Origin: Odiellus spinosus
Taxonomy: Eukaryota; Arthropoda; Arachnida; Opiliones; Phalangiidae
DNA: 64,000 nucleotides
Assembly (NCBI GenBank): GCA_963920705.1
Contig: CAWUCO010000289.1
Location: 62,001-126,000 of the forward strand
Direction of reading: 5' to 3'
Shown here in pieces: positions 23,201-32,738 of this stretch. Each line of letters begins with the position of its first letter. The stretch's first letter is position 1. The notes under the pieces are model-generated. The model did no database searches. It saw only the letters and a program-made list of their open reading frames with translations, and had not been told where the DNA came from. Made by a program: the position numbers and the translations under genes.

Positions 23201-25252
23201 AAACATCTGGTATCGCAATGTTGTCAGTCCCAAGATATATTAGGCTCGAAAGTACCTTCTGGTAAATGACGGAGACGCAGGTTCTTCGAAAGGTTTTATC
23301 AAAAGTGTACTCTTAATATTTCCATCGAAATCGAAGCTTGTAGACAATCATGACGACATGAACGACAAATACTTCAGAGAACGGTTTAACCAGCAACTAC
23401 TAACGAAATGGCTCGATGAGCAGTACCATGGCCAGTTTAACCCAACTGAGTTGATACGAACACTGGTGAATGTGAAAACAAGTTGATAAATTTTTATGAG
23501 TGGTGAGTCCAATCTGGCCGAAATTATCATGGCTCATCTTTCGTTGGACGAAATATAGTTAATTCCTTTGGTCCATCTTGTAATATTTAATTTAAGGTTA
23601 TGTTATTTTAGTTTATCACTCGAACCCTTCTTATGTAAGGTTAGGTTAGTTAATCTCTGTCTTTAGAGATTGCGACTTTCGAGATTTATTATGTACCAGA
23701 CTCTCATGTAAAATTTGAAGCCTAGATTTAACGCACTATTTGTTATTTTGCATTAGTTTGTAAGAATTTAGGTTCAAAATAATCTCAACGCTACAATTAG
23801 GAAAAACTAGTGAAATTTGGAAAAGGTGTATATTTTTTTACTGAGAAACGAACAGAGTTTATATAAACAGAGGTTGCTTCGCACCCTTAAAAAGGCTCTT
23901 TATCTGATTCGGGTAAAACCCATAATGGGACACAAATTAATTGGTAGAAAAAGAGATGTTTAATATCATTAAAATTATAGTTAGTTTTAGTCTTCTACTC
24001 CCAAGCCTTATTATGATTAAATATTTTCCAAAAAACATTTTTATTATTAAATTTTGACCACTACTAATAGAGGAACCCTTTACCTACATCACCATAGTTG
24101 ACCTGATCTCATGTTTAAGATATCGGTCTTTGCGTTTTAATTTTTCTAAGGAAAACTTATAAACATTGTTCAAAATATTTGTTCAATAAAATATTCGCTT
24201 CCTAGGCTTCTAGTCCGAAAGACGTACTATTTGGAATTTCTCTTTTACCGGCGCAAAATGGAAAAAAGAACGCGGTAAGAATTTCGAATTTTTAAGAAAT
24301 ATTTAAATATTATAAAACCAAAGGACTGGTAAAATGAACCCTACCATACACTAGTTCATCATTTTTAAACATTGAATTTCCTAAAATTGGAATCCGTGTT
24401 AGAGTAATATTTTTAAAATATAAAAGGAAGAAACGACAGACTAAAGAAAGCCTCACGAGGCCGAAAGCTTTCTCGCCACAGTAACAGTTTTAACAATATA
24501 AACTTAACTCCAACTTGATGTGTTTCTTCCTTTTAAAATTTTTTTTATTAATGATTTAGTTTGTTACCGATATGAGGCCTACAAATGCTTTACTGAGTAT
24601 CAGCTGTCCTTTCAAATATCAGATCTAAAGCTGGATTACGATACGAGCGTTGACGTTGACTAGAAGTCATCGGCTTTCCTGTGGTAGACGTTCGTGTTCA
24701 TCTTTATAACGATTTCCCTAGAGTTATCGTCATCTCATTGAAATAAACTGATTTTTAAAATTAACGTTACAATACGTACTAGTTTTTAACAAGCAGTTAA
24801 GCTTTGTAAAATCTAGTTAGGCCTTGTATCTTTGTTTAGAATATTCCTTGTCTAAACCTATTTATTTGTTTGCTATGTTGAAAAATTTGTATTTTTAAAC
24901 CTTCAAGTACAATAACCATAGTTGCAATGGGAGTTGCTTCCAATCACTTTGGAACTCTTACAGATACATTTTCAGTTATTGCATTGCATTGTTACGCAGG
25001 TTTTAGCAGCTCTAATTCACCTAAACGGATCACCTATAGGTTTCAGCTGTTGCGGTCTTTTCGTCGTCACGTACTCCTCAATCATCAATGTATAATCATT
25101 TATTTTTATTAACAATTTATCAATGGCCAATATAATTTAATATATTTTAGCTCTCAGGCGTCGTTATCACGTATATCATCGTTATAACTCAAGAATTCAA
25201 GTCGAACGATTCAACTTATCCACATTATAATGGCACTGTCACTTCCAACTAA
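13841..25252 (+). CDS. Gustatory-receptor-like seven-transmembrane chemoreceptor, five exons
   Basis: Proposed exons are 13841-14278, 20468-20992, 21842-21925, 24206-24274 and 25151-25252, all joined in phase 0 at GT..AG sites, giving about 405 residues. Exon 1 carries TM1 (around VYHTVAFILMLVHF) and TM2 (SVGFSLICFCNICLF). Exon 2 carries TM3 to TM6. The last exon carries TM7 with GVVITYIIVITQEF, which matches the family's TYxxxxxQF signature except that Glu sits before Phe. Members are ligand-gated ion channels of sensory neurons with an intracellular N-terminus; ligand unknown. Exons 1, 2 and 5 are strong. Exons 3 and 4, which supply the cytoplasmic loop before TM7, are inferred from splice signals and phase. 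No stop or frameshift is seen, so the gene may be functional. The nearest ATG is at 13841; a GTG precedes it. Confidence 0.7.
14491..15091 (+). mobile_element. SINE-like retroposon, copy 1
   Basis: This is a GC-rich block starting ACCCCTCCTCCCCACCTGT and ending in an A-rich tail (ctcaacaaataaacactaata). It is flanked by 13-bp direct repeats ACCCTTTTCTCTC at 14478-14490 and 15092-15104. Other copies are at 30634-31206, 34537-34995 (minus) and 47405-47690. The short frames inside differ from copy to copy and are not genes. Confidence 0.75.
15105..16099. other. Intronic sequence, no gene seen
   Basis: AT-rich. Three loosely similar blocks at about 15710-16020 each contain aaatctagtcaa/gatct...agatgaaa...tgcgcttcatccct...gggtt, a diverged tandem repeat of about 120 bp. 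Confidence 0.4.
16163..16585. mobile_element. Non-autonomous hAT element, 423 bp
   Basis: Termini are CAGGGGTAGCCAAC and GTTGGGCACCCCTG, a classic hAT-type end. The flanking octamers ACGTCGAA and ACCTAGAA match at 6 of 8 positions. The intact right arm of the host element reads straight across the equivalent site, which confirms the insertion boundaries. The interior resembles 'gagccaaattcgaaaattcc' and 'cgggccacatgcgacccacg' of short hAT derivatives. Confidence 0.75.
16989..17253. mobile_element. Small MITE-like element, about 265 bp
   Basis: Ends are inverted over about 30 bp: agtaataaaag.gcaccggttatcctgaaat at 16991 and its complement ending at about 17251. It interrupts the left arm of the family C element, whose right arm lacks it. 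Confidence 0.6.
17391..17692. repeat. Insert with AACTGCGCAAATGG units
   Basis: Repeated aactgcgcaaa(t/a)gg(a/g)aa units lie near 17590-17670, with an inverse-orientation block at 17405-17455. Related units appear at 19680-19790. A degenerate CCTAACATAACCTAAC tract lies at 17490-17570. It interrupts the family C left arm. Confidence 0.5.
19680..19790 (+). repeat. AACTGCGCAAATG minisatellite
   Basis: About five units alternate aactgcg(c/t)aaatg with gaaaatgaacaaatggg. The apparent 64-codon frame (19683-19877) is repeat translation (NCVNENEQMG repeated). Confidence 0.6.
20468..20992 (+). CDS. Receptor exon 2 (TM3-TM6)
   Basis: The acceptor TTTCCATAG ends at 20467. The frame begins VFVLLISIPIVIIFVL (TM3), continues through TYFWLCFNITLSFF and SWFVIVAFLV (TM4 region), HYILIILIMHTPILCF (TM5) and IVIIAWSTGLIG...AAIAQA (TM6). 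It leaves at GCA|GTAAGC in phase 0: 175 codons. Confidence 0.75.
21430..21670 (+). repeat. Family A 3'-end fragment
   Basis: The fragment matches 3545-4120 and, inverted, 50610-51190. Landmarks are actggagattgcaaattt, tctggaatatttta and the terminal cgtggtcggggaagtaatatt. It lies in receptor intron 2. Confidence 0.55.
21842..21925 (+). CDS. Receptor exon 3 (start of cytoplasmic loop), candidate
   Basis: The acceptor TTGTGTCCAG and donor GAA|GTGAGA enclose 28 in-phase codons beginning LFYKRADKVHPAEP. The position directly after TM6, the phase and the length suit the last cytoplasmic loop. The sequence itself has no diagnostic motif. An alternative later donor would fall inside the TIR element at 21957. 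Confidence 0.5.
21957..22860. mobile_element. TIR element, 904 bp, in receptor intron 3
   Basis: Perfect 39-bp inverted repeats lie at 21957-21995 (starting CATGGTTTTTAGAGTG) and 22822-22860. There is no transposase inside. An ATT microsatellite (about 22107-22133) and T-rich blocks fill the interior. Target duplication not resolved. Confidence 0.75.
23100..23486 (+). pseudogene. Tc1/pogo-like DDE transposase relic
   Basis: In one frame DETWVN...H (23180 on) resembles the first catalytic Asp motif. In another, GFIKSVLLIFPSKSKL then HDDMN...YF...F...LL resembles the following block of the same superfamily. It then jumps to a TKWL...ELIRTL tail. The central part with the second Asp and the final acidic residue is deleted, and frames shift. 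It is a dead copy lying in receptor intron 3. Confidence 0.55.
24206..24274 (+). CDS. Receptor exon 4 (end of cytoplasmic loop), candidate
   Basis: The acceptor CTTCCTAG and donor GCG|GTAAGA frame 23 codons in phase 0 (ASSPKDVLFGISLLPAQNG...). The run FGISLLPAQN sits where family members show a Gly-aromatic-x-Leu-Asn stretch, about a dozen residues before TM7 TY. The call rests on splice signals, phase and position. Confidence 0.5.
25151..25252 (+). CDS. Receptor exon 5 (TM7 and C-terminus)
   Basis: The acceptor TATATTTTAG is followed by LSGVVITYIIVITQEFKSN and a short polar tail to TAA at 25250-25252. TY followed by five hydrophobic or polar residues and Q is the hallmark of insect and crustacean gustatory receptors. 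Confidence 0.75.
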   Translation, partial: LSGVVITYIIVITQEFKSNDSTYPHYNGTVTSN

Positions 25253-25387
25253 AAATTGTTGTTTTTCCTAAATATTTAATTATATATCCAAGACTTTTTC
25301 TATTTGATAGTCCAAACGCGATTCTCAAATCCCCCTCTTTGCTGATGAAACAAAAAAAAATCTGCTTCAAGTTTACAACAAAATATT

Positions 25388-25814
25388 TTACGATTGTTCT
25401 GTGGTTCTAGATGTTGAGACGTCGGAGCTTTTTCGTGAGGATCGAGATGTAAAATCCAAGATCCTTAAAACGTCCGAGAAGCGGAACTCTAAATATCCCT
25501 CTTTTGCTGTTGAGGCTGGAGGTAAATTAGAATGGGCACGAAAATTACTTGCCTTCCAGCATATAATCACAATAGGCGAACATGTTTGCAGACTCGTTGA
25601 ATACCATTTCCATGTCCTACAAAACAAAAATCACAACGAACAAAATATTTCTCAGAGTGCCTCGTATATCCTCTATTTCCCGAAATTTTCACAGTCGGTG
25701 CTCGGTTACAACAGCCGAATAACTTTGGTTAAATCCATCGTTAAACTGTCAACTAGGAAATATTGGAAGCTTTCTTTGGCTCGTGCTGACACTTTAGAGC
25801 GGAGGAATTTTTAG
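25388..25814 (+). CDS. Unassigned open frame of about 140 codons
   Basis: This is an open frame without ATG, entered after a plausible acceptor (TGTTCTGTGGTTCTAG, ending 25410). It is charged, with LEWARKLLAFQHIITIG midway, and has no motif I can name. It lies 150 bp past the receptor stop. It could be an exon of another gene, a transposon remnant or chance. Confidence 0.25.
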
Positions 25815-27920
25815 TTTGCGTACACTATTATTTTTTGAATGAAAGAGAATTCCAAACCATGTTGATACATATACATGTTAATTCGATATTGATTCATTCG
25901 TGAGCAAAAGAAGAGAACTAGGAAGGTCTCTGAGCCTTTCCTCTTAATCTAAACAATAATTATCACGTACGGTGTCTCCCAAATCTTATGGCGATAAAAT
26001 TTATCTAAAAACCCCAGTTGTCTGAAGGATGGCGTCAAGATAATGGTAATTCATTTCTTGTTTGAAGAGTTCAAGCATGGTTTACTCACATTGTCAGAGT
26101 AGAAACTATTCGGCCTCGCCACCATTCATTAAAATTTCGGAGAAAACCATTGATTAAGATGATCGGACTTACACCATCATCACCCGCAGTATGTCTTCTT
26201 GTAAACTTGAAGCATTATTAACCTGCGCTAATGGTAGATGAAAACCTGGTTTGTCTTATTTTGAGGCGCGCACTTGAAACTTGCAGTATATCAAGATTAT
26301 TTGCTTAGAAACATATTTTCTTTGTCCATCCTTGTCATTTGCCTCAATGAACATCAAGAAGAGATAAACTTTCAGTGATCGAGTTAGGGACGGTTTTAAA
26401 TTGTTTAAATATATTTATTTTCTCTAAAATGAAAGTACAAAAGTTCTTAATAAACCACCTTAAAGTTTTTATTGGTCATGCAAGCAAATGTTTTATTTGA
26501 TTATGGTCACAAGAAATCGCCTTCCCCTAAAACGTTATAAATTAACAAGACCGCTGTAAGTCAGGATTGAGAAAAACAGATTTTTAAATTCGGACTTATT
26601 GGTCACTTTTCAATCAGATTTACGAAACTTAAATAAGAAAACCACTGGCCCGGGGGAAGCTCTTAAAGTTGCATAAACGATATTTCCGAGTTCTTTTCTA
26701 GCCTTCCATTGCCAAAATTGAGATCTCTTCGTTAATTTAATAATCCCCATGACAAGAGCTCAAAATTTAAATAAATTTACTATTTTGGGATTACTTAAGA
26801 TCAACCGTAAAACTCCTTTAAGTTTACCGTTGTATCATTTTATAATTTCAATTATCTAAAAAATCACAAAGTTTTAACCAATAGATGAGGCGGTAATAAA
26901 AGGTTATTTAATACGATGTAAGAAGAAGAGATGGTTTTGATTTTCATAATAGGGGTCTCAGTTTTTCTGGGGCTGAGGAAAGTTTTGGAATGATTTATTT
27001 TCCCCAACTGAACTCTCTCTTACCTCTTTTCCCAATATCCCACATCTCGCGGCGGATAGCAAGCAAGAGGCAACACTGTAACAGGTCTCGGGAAATAGGC
27101 TCTATTGCGGCGACATCATAGATTTTTCACGTAAACCACCAATGTAATATACATTTTTATCATAATTAGAGAAAAATTGAAATTGACAAATTATACCATG
27201 TATTACGTCTGATTTTTATGGTTCGTCAGTAGTAAAGTTGAAGTACCTGTTGATATTAGAACGTGTCACAATAGACGCTGAAATGATAAAATATTTGCTA
27301 AATTATTTTTAAAACAGATTCGCTACTCTCTCGTGTTATAATTTTCGAAATTTCTTCTTGAAAATTTCTATTAAACTTTTAGTGAAAATTGCGATCTAAC
27401 AGCATTTGTGGTTCGCTTTTGATGAGCTACCCATTTACTACCGGCTTAACAGTAATAAAACCTGGTTTGTTCTTGGACAAAGGCTCGAAATTGAATGAAA
27501 CTTTTCAGGAAATTTCGCTCCTAATTGTTTTGAACAATACTATGGAGACTCTAACACAAATATAAAATAAAAGGAAAATATTACGCAAATATGATTTAGA
27601 AACAATACTTTGTATTTTCATTCATTCACCATTAAAATACATAGAAAAACTAACTTATGAGTCTGTAAATTTTAAACTGATCAAACACAAATAAATTAAA
27701 TTAAATTAAATTAAAATTTAATAAATTTAATTAAAATGGTTTATAAATAATCTTTAAATTGCACGATGAGATTTTAAGAATAAAAATAAATTCCTTATTG
27801 AAAAATATGTCTGAATTTTTCGTCGTAATATAAAACATGATATTTAAATAGCCAAATTATAGGACTGAAGAGTACTATCCGAATAGAAAAGCCCAGTGAT
27901 TTTACTGAAATAAATTTTAG
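25815..27920. other. Intergenic, nothing recognised
   Basis: AT-rich with short A/T runs (AATTAAATTAAATT near 27700). No coding, RNA or mobile-element signature that I can support. Confidence 0.4.
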
Positions 27921-28520
27921 TTTATCATTTTAAAAGCAATTAATAAAGCTCGGCTTAGCTTATGTTTTAACCCTTTTGTAACACATTCAGGCATCTTTCT
28001 CTCTATTACTTCATAAACCTTATCATCAATCTTTCATTATTTAAATCTTTGTTTAACCATGAGAAACACTCATTTTATTCAAACTACCTTTTTCTCTTTT
28101 GTTTCGAATTCAATGCATATTCGTTATCAACTGTTTAACAAATAATTTTTTTCTCTATAATTTTAAAAGCAATTAATATAAGCTCGGCTATGCTTCTTGT
28201 TTTAACATTTTTATAAGGAATTCAGGCACTTTTTCTCTATTACGTAATAGCCTTATCAATGATTGTTATTAGAATAATGTTTTTCAAACTACCATTCTCT
28301 CTATTAATTCGAATTCAAAGGATAATATTTATCTTTTTACCGTTTAAGAAATAAAATTTGTGTTTATAATTCCAGAAGCAATGAATAAGGCTCAGCTAAC
28401 CTTATGTTTTAACTCTCTTGTAACACATTCAGGCACCTTCCTCTCTATTACTTCAAATACCTTATCACTCTCTCATATTTAAATATTCGATAAACTAGAG
28501 AAGCATTTTACCCGTTAAAA
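27920..28520. repeat. Three-copy tandem repeat, about 220 bp unit
   Basis: Units begin at about 27930, 28157 and 28367. Each contains agaagcaatgaataaggctc-like sequence, then tgttttaac...cattcaggca(t/c)ct and ctctattact. About 80 percent similar. Confidence 0.6.
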
Positions 28521-30633
28521 GCTCATTTAATAAAATATAGAAGATCAAAATATTTAAATTAGATCAAATGTTACACTCAAAAGGCACATCCTAAATTTCG
28601 GGTTTCGTTATTTTTCCTTAATTGAGACAAAACTGTGTAAATATTTTTTCAGAGAATTGGTTAGCAATGATTAAAAAATGTTTTTTCTCTCTTAAATTTT
28701 TATTAGCTGACATTAGTGAATATCTTCGTTACTAATATCATTACATTCGCGGCAGGAGTTAAAGTGAGATATTCAATTACACTCTCCTCACGTAGCAGAA
28801 AGTATCATGCCATATTTTCTATATTAGGATGCTTTTATTCAGTTAATAGATTTTCATCCATAAAATATTAGCTTAAGTATGCATAATTAATAAGGCATAG
28901 GTCGTACAAGCAGACGGCAAGGTGATCTTAACTGACATACGTCATGGATGACTGTACCAAATTCAAGAAGATTTAACTAAAAACGTAGCGAAGATAGCCA
29001 AAACAGTAAACGAAGAATTATGGCATCGAAGGCTAGGTCATATTGAAGAAGTAACCTCCGATTTAGCATCCGAGAAGAAGTTTTAGGCAATGATAAACTG
29101 CAAAACATGCATGCTTGGGAAAATAAGAAGAAAGCTATTTCCCAAAGGTCCCGCTACAAGAGGTAAAAGACCATTGGAGTTAATCCATTTGGATGTTGTC
29201 GGAAAAATAGCACCAAGATCGAAGGGTGGCGCAAATTATATGGTAACATTCATAGACGATTTTCACGCCACACAACAGTGTTCTTTCTCCAGAAGAAGAA
29301 TGAAGAAGTCCCAAAATTCGACGAATTCAGACGACTGTCGGAAAATACATTGGGTTTGAAAATCGCAAAACTAACGACGGTCAATGGCGGAGAGTATCTA
29401 AGTAACAACTTTGACAAATATTTGGTTGAACATGGCATAACTCGGCAATTGACCATTCGCGGTACACCGCAGCAAAACGGAGTGGCAGAAAGGGCCAACC
29501 AAACCCTGATGGATTCGACGAGATGTATGCTGATCGAATCGGGACTGCCAAGACATTTTTGGGCCAATGCCATGAGCACTGCTTGCTACATTAGGAATCG
29601 TTGCCCAACGAAAGCCTTAGATATGATGATACCGGAAGAGTTGTGGACTGTAGAAGAAGTCGACAGACGACACATGATACCATTTTTTTGTCGCGTTTGG
29701 TCCGTGAGAAGCAAATTGGACAAACGTTCGAAACTCGATCCGAAAGGAGAGGAAACGGTTTTTATTGGCTACCCGCAAGGCGTAAAGGGGTACAAATTAT
29801 GGAACTTTCGAAACGATAAACTTTTTGTTAGCAAAGACGTCATAGTGGAAGAAGACGTATATCCATTGATAAAGGCTGAAGACCGGCTGAAAGACCGAAA
29901 AGAAGAAGACACTATACTAAAACAAGGGGAAGACGTCGTAATTTCTTTCGAAAAAGATCCTTCTTTGCACGAAAGCAAGTCAAACGACGAGTACGACTCA
30001 GAAGATGACAGAGTAAGTGAAACTGATAGCTTTACGAGCACCGAAGACGAGCCTCAAAGAGAAACAATAATCCAGGGGAAGCAATCAACCGTAATGATAG
30101 ATATTCCGGTGACGGTAACAACGCGTAAACCTTCCAGTGAAGCAACCACGTCAAAGGCAAAAGAAGTAGTTGAGCCTAGACGCTCAGAAAGACTAGCAAA
30201 GAAGAAACTGACATTAGACGCGAAACTCCACCTAAAACACTATTTACGAGAAAGTGCAACGATATACCCGAGTCTAGCAATGTTGACAAAGACCCTGTAA
30301 CTACAAAGGAAGCCATGTCTAGAAGTGACGCGAACCTTTGGAAAAATGCCATGAAAGAAGAAATGGACAATTTAAAAGACAATGAAACATGGGAATTATG
30401 ACCAAGGCCTACCAATAGAAGAATTGTAACATCGAAATGGGTTTTTAAGAGCAAGTGTACGAAAACTGGAGAACTTGAACGTTACAAAGCGCGTTTAGTA
30501 GCAAGAGGATACAACCAAATAGGTGTCAGGCGTGGATTAAACTGACACCTATTCGCCGGTACTAAAGATGAAGTCTTTAAGAATGTTACTGGCATTAGCA
30601 GCAGAATGGAATTGGACTGTCAGATTATTAGAC

Positions 30634-31206
30634 CCCCTCCTCCCCCACCTGTCGTGCGCAGGGTGGGGGAGAGTGTCTGTTCCTTGTCGTGGTGAGGGGG
30701 CCCGAGTTCTAGGACAAGCCCTAGTTCCGCTAATGAGACACGGCCGCCTAGCCTTCCCAATAGGACCTGTTGCTGAGTTAGGGAATCAGCACCCCTCTGC
30801 GACTTGGTGCAGGGGTGCCCCCCGCTATGGTCCGTGCAGGCGGCGGATACATTAGTAGACCACTTAGCCTTCCGAATAGGATCTAACTCTTAGTAAGGGA
30901 ATCGGCCCCTCTGCGACTTGGCGGAGGGGTGCCCCCCCGATGCGGTCCGTCCAGGCGGTGGCTACAATTAGGGGGTTGGTGCTCAGGTGGAGTCTCGGAC
31001 GCCACGGCCGTTCTCCGCCTTTTGCACTTTCCCCCCGCACGAGTACCGGAGCTTTGGCCCCCTCTTCTGGGTCTCGTGCCTTCGGCTCCCATTCCGGGCC
31101 ACGTAGTGCTACTCAAGTAGCGGACAAGTGATGATGTCGCACAAGGCGAGTGGCGGGGGCGGTATTGGACAAGCTTCCCGGTACGCCCCCTAAACAAACT
31201 ATCTGA
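30634..31206 (+). mobile_element. SINE-like retroposon, copy 2, inside the Copia RT
   Basis: The same GC-rich family as 14491-15091 is inserted between 16-bp direct repeats TGTCAGATTATTAGAC (30618-30633 and 31207-31222). The Copia frame resumes exactly after the second repeat. It ends ccccctaaacaaactatctga. Confidence 0.85.
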
Positions 31207-32451
31207 TGTCAGATTATTAGACATCACCGCGGCGTATCTGCAGGGAACTCTTACCGAGGATATTTTTATGGAACAACCAGAATATTTCAAAGAAGATGAA
31301 AGATAGGACTGGGTTTGTCATCTAAGAAAAAGTATTTACGGGCTAAAACAATCAGGACGGCAACGGAATGAACATTTCGACAAATTCTTGAAGAAAACTG
31401 GATTGAAGAGATCCAAGGCAGATCCATGTATTTATTACAACTTGAAAAAGGAATCATAACAGGTGTATACGTCGACGACACCTTAATTATAGCCAGAAAT
31501 GATGATATCGCCGAAGAGTTCATTCAAACAATTCAAGGAACATTCGAAAGTAAAGAAGTAGAAGAATCTAACCAAATACTTTCTATAAGTATAGAAAAGG
31601 AAGAAGATGGCTCCATAGATCTAAGGCAATCTGCTTATATAGAAGAGATATTGACAACTATCGGAATATGCAATTCCAAGGGAGTAAAAACCCCTTTAGA
31701 TCCTGGCGTAAATTTACAAAAGACTTCGGACGAAGATTGGAAAGAAAAGGAAGCCGAAAGCAAAAGTATACCCTACAGACAAGCAATAGGGAGCTTACTT
31801 TATCTTGCAGGAGCAACAAGACCCGCTGCAGCATTCTTGAGTCAATTCAACGAGCGCCCTACCAGAGAGCATTTGAACTGTGTCAAACACGTATTGCGTT
31901 ATCTTCAACAGACGAAGGACTATAAATTGATCTACAGAAGAAGCTCAAATCAAAATCAAATAACCGCATTTTCAGACGCCTATTGGGGAAGAGATCACGT
32001 GGATCGAAAATCTTAAAGCGGCTACGTATTTCTTCTGGGAAATACTGCAATATTATGGTGTAGTAAGAAGCAAAGAACGACAGCACTCTCGACGGTCGAG
32101 GCTGAGTATTTGGCAATGTGTGCCGCGGCTAAGAAGCTATGTGGCTTCGAAATCTTTTAATAGAAATTGGAGTAAAGGATCTAGTTAGCGAACCTTACTC
32201 CAAAAACGTAGAAAATCAGGGAGCTATGTGCCTAGCTAAAAATCAAATTGCATCTGATCGTAGCATCTGATCGTAGCAAGCACATTGATCTGAGATATTA
32301 CTTCCTGCGTGAAATGATAGAAGAGGAGAAAATATCGTTCCAATACGTTCGGTCAGACGCAAATTTAGCAGACATGCTAACCAAACTCTTGGGCGCATAA
32401 CACATTAAAGAACATTCCGAACAATTAGGACTTGATAAACAAAGTATCAAA

Positions 32452-32466
32452 CCCGTCAAGGGGAAG
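32452..32466 (+). other. Polypurine tract of the Copia element
   Basis: TCAAGGGGAAG immediately precedes the 3' LTR, as expected for the plus-strand primer site. Confidence 0.6.
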
Positions 32467-32738
32467 TGTTAGAAGTTAATTTGTATATGCCGGGCTGTGA
32501 ACTTTAAATATAGATGGCGTAACGATTATAACGCAGCGTGAAAAACTATGGTGTACCGCGTACCATTACGTCATTATTCTCTATCTTTGTTGTCGGTAAT
32601 GCGCACTTAGCGCAGTCGTGTATAATATAGGGTATAGTGAAGATGTTTATTTTATAGCTCATGCTTCTCTCTTCATTTACACATAAAATTATAACATCAT
32701 GTAGGTGTTATTTTCAGTCGCATGATTGACCAGTAACA
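32467..32738 (+). repeat. Copia 3' LTR, 272 bp
   Basis: It starts TGTTAGAAGT after the polypurine tract and ends AGTAACA. A TATA-like run (tataatatagggtatag, about 32620) could be its promoter. No 5' LTR is present in the window. Confidence 0.6.

Larger units (their letters stand above)
28902..32466 (+). pseudogene. Copia-type retrotransposon, internal region, 5'-truncated and decayed
   Basis: Domains run in Copia order. Pre-integrase: LWHRRLGH and CKTCMLGK near 29020-29110. Integrase: HLDVVG, FIDDF and NGVAERANQTL, with a frameshift near 29270. Then an acidic linker and reverse transcriptase: KWVFKSK, YKARLVARGYNQ, AAYLQGTL, SIYGLKQSGRQ and GVYVDDTLIIA near 31456. RNase [18 protein letters not shown]. 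The integrase TDNG motif reads TVNG, so a catalytic Asp is lost. Several stops and frameshifts are present. A SINE-like element interrupts the reverse transcriptase at 30634-31206. The element begins abruptly at 28902 without gag or 5' LTR. Confidence 0.85.

Noticed and set aside
30883-31290. 135-codon Arg/Pro/Ser-rich frame
   Set aside because: Lies in the GC-rich SINE-like insertion, which is open in several frames; other copies do not keep it.
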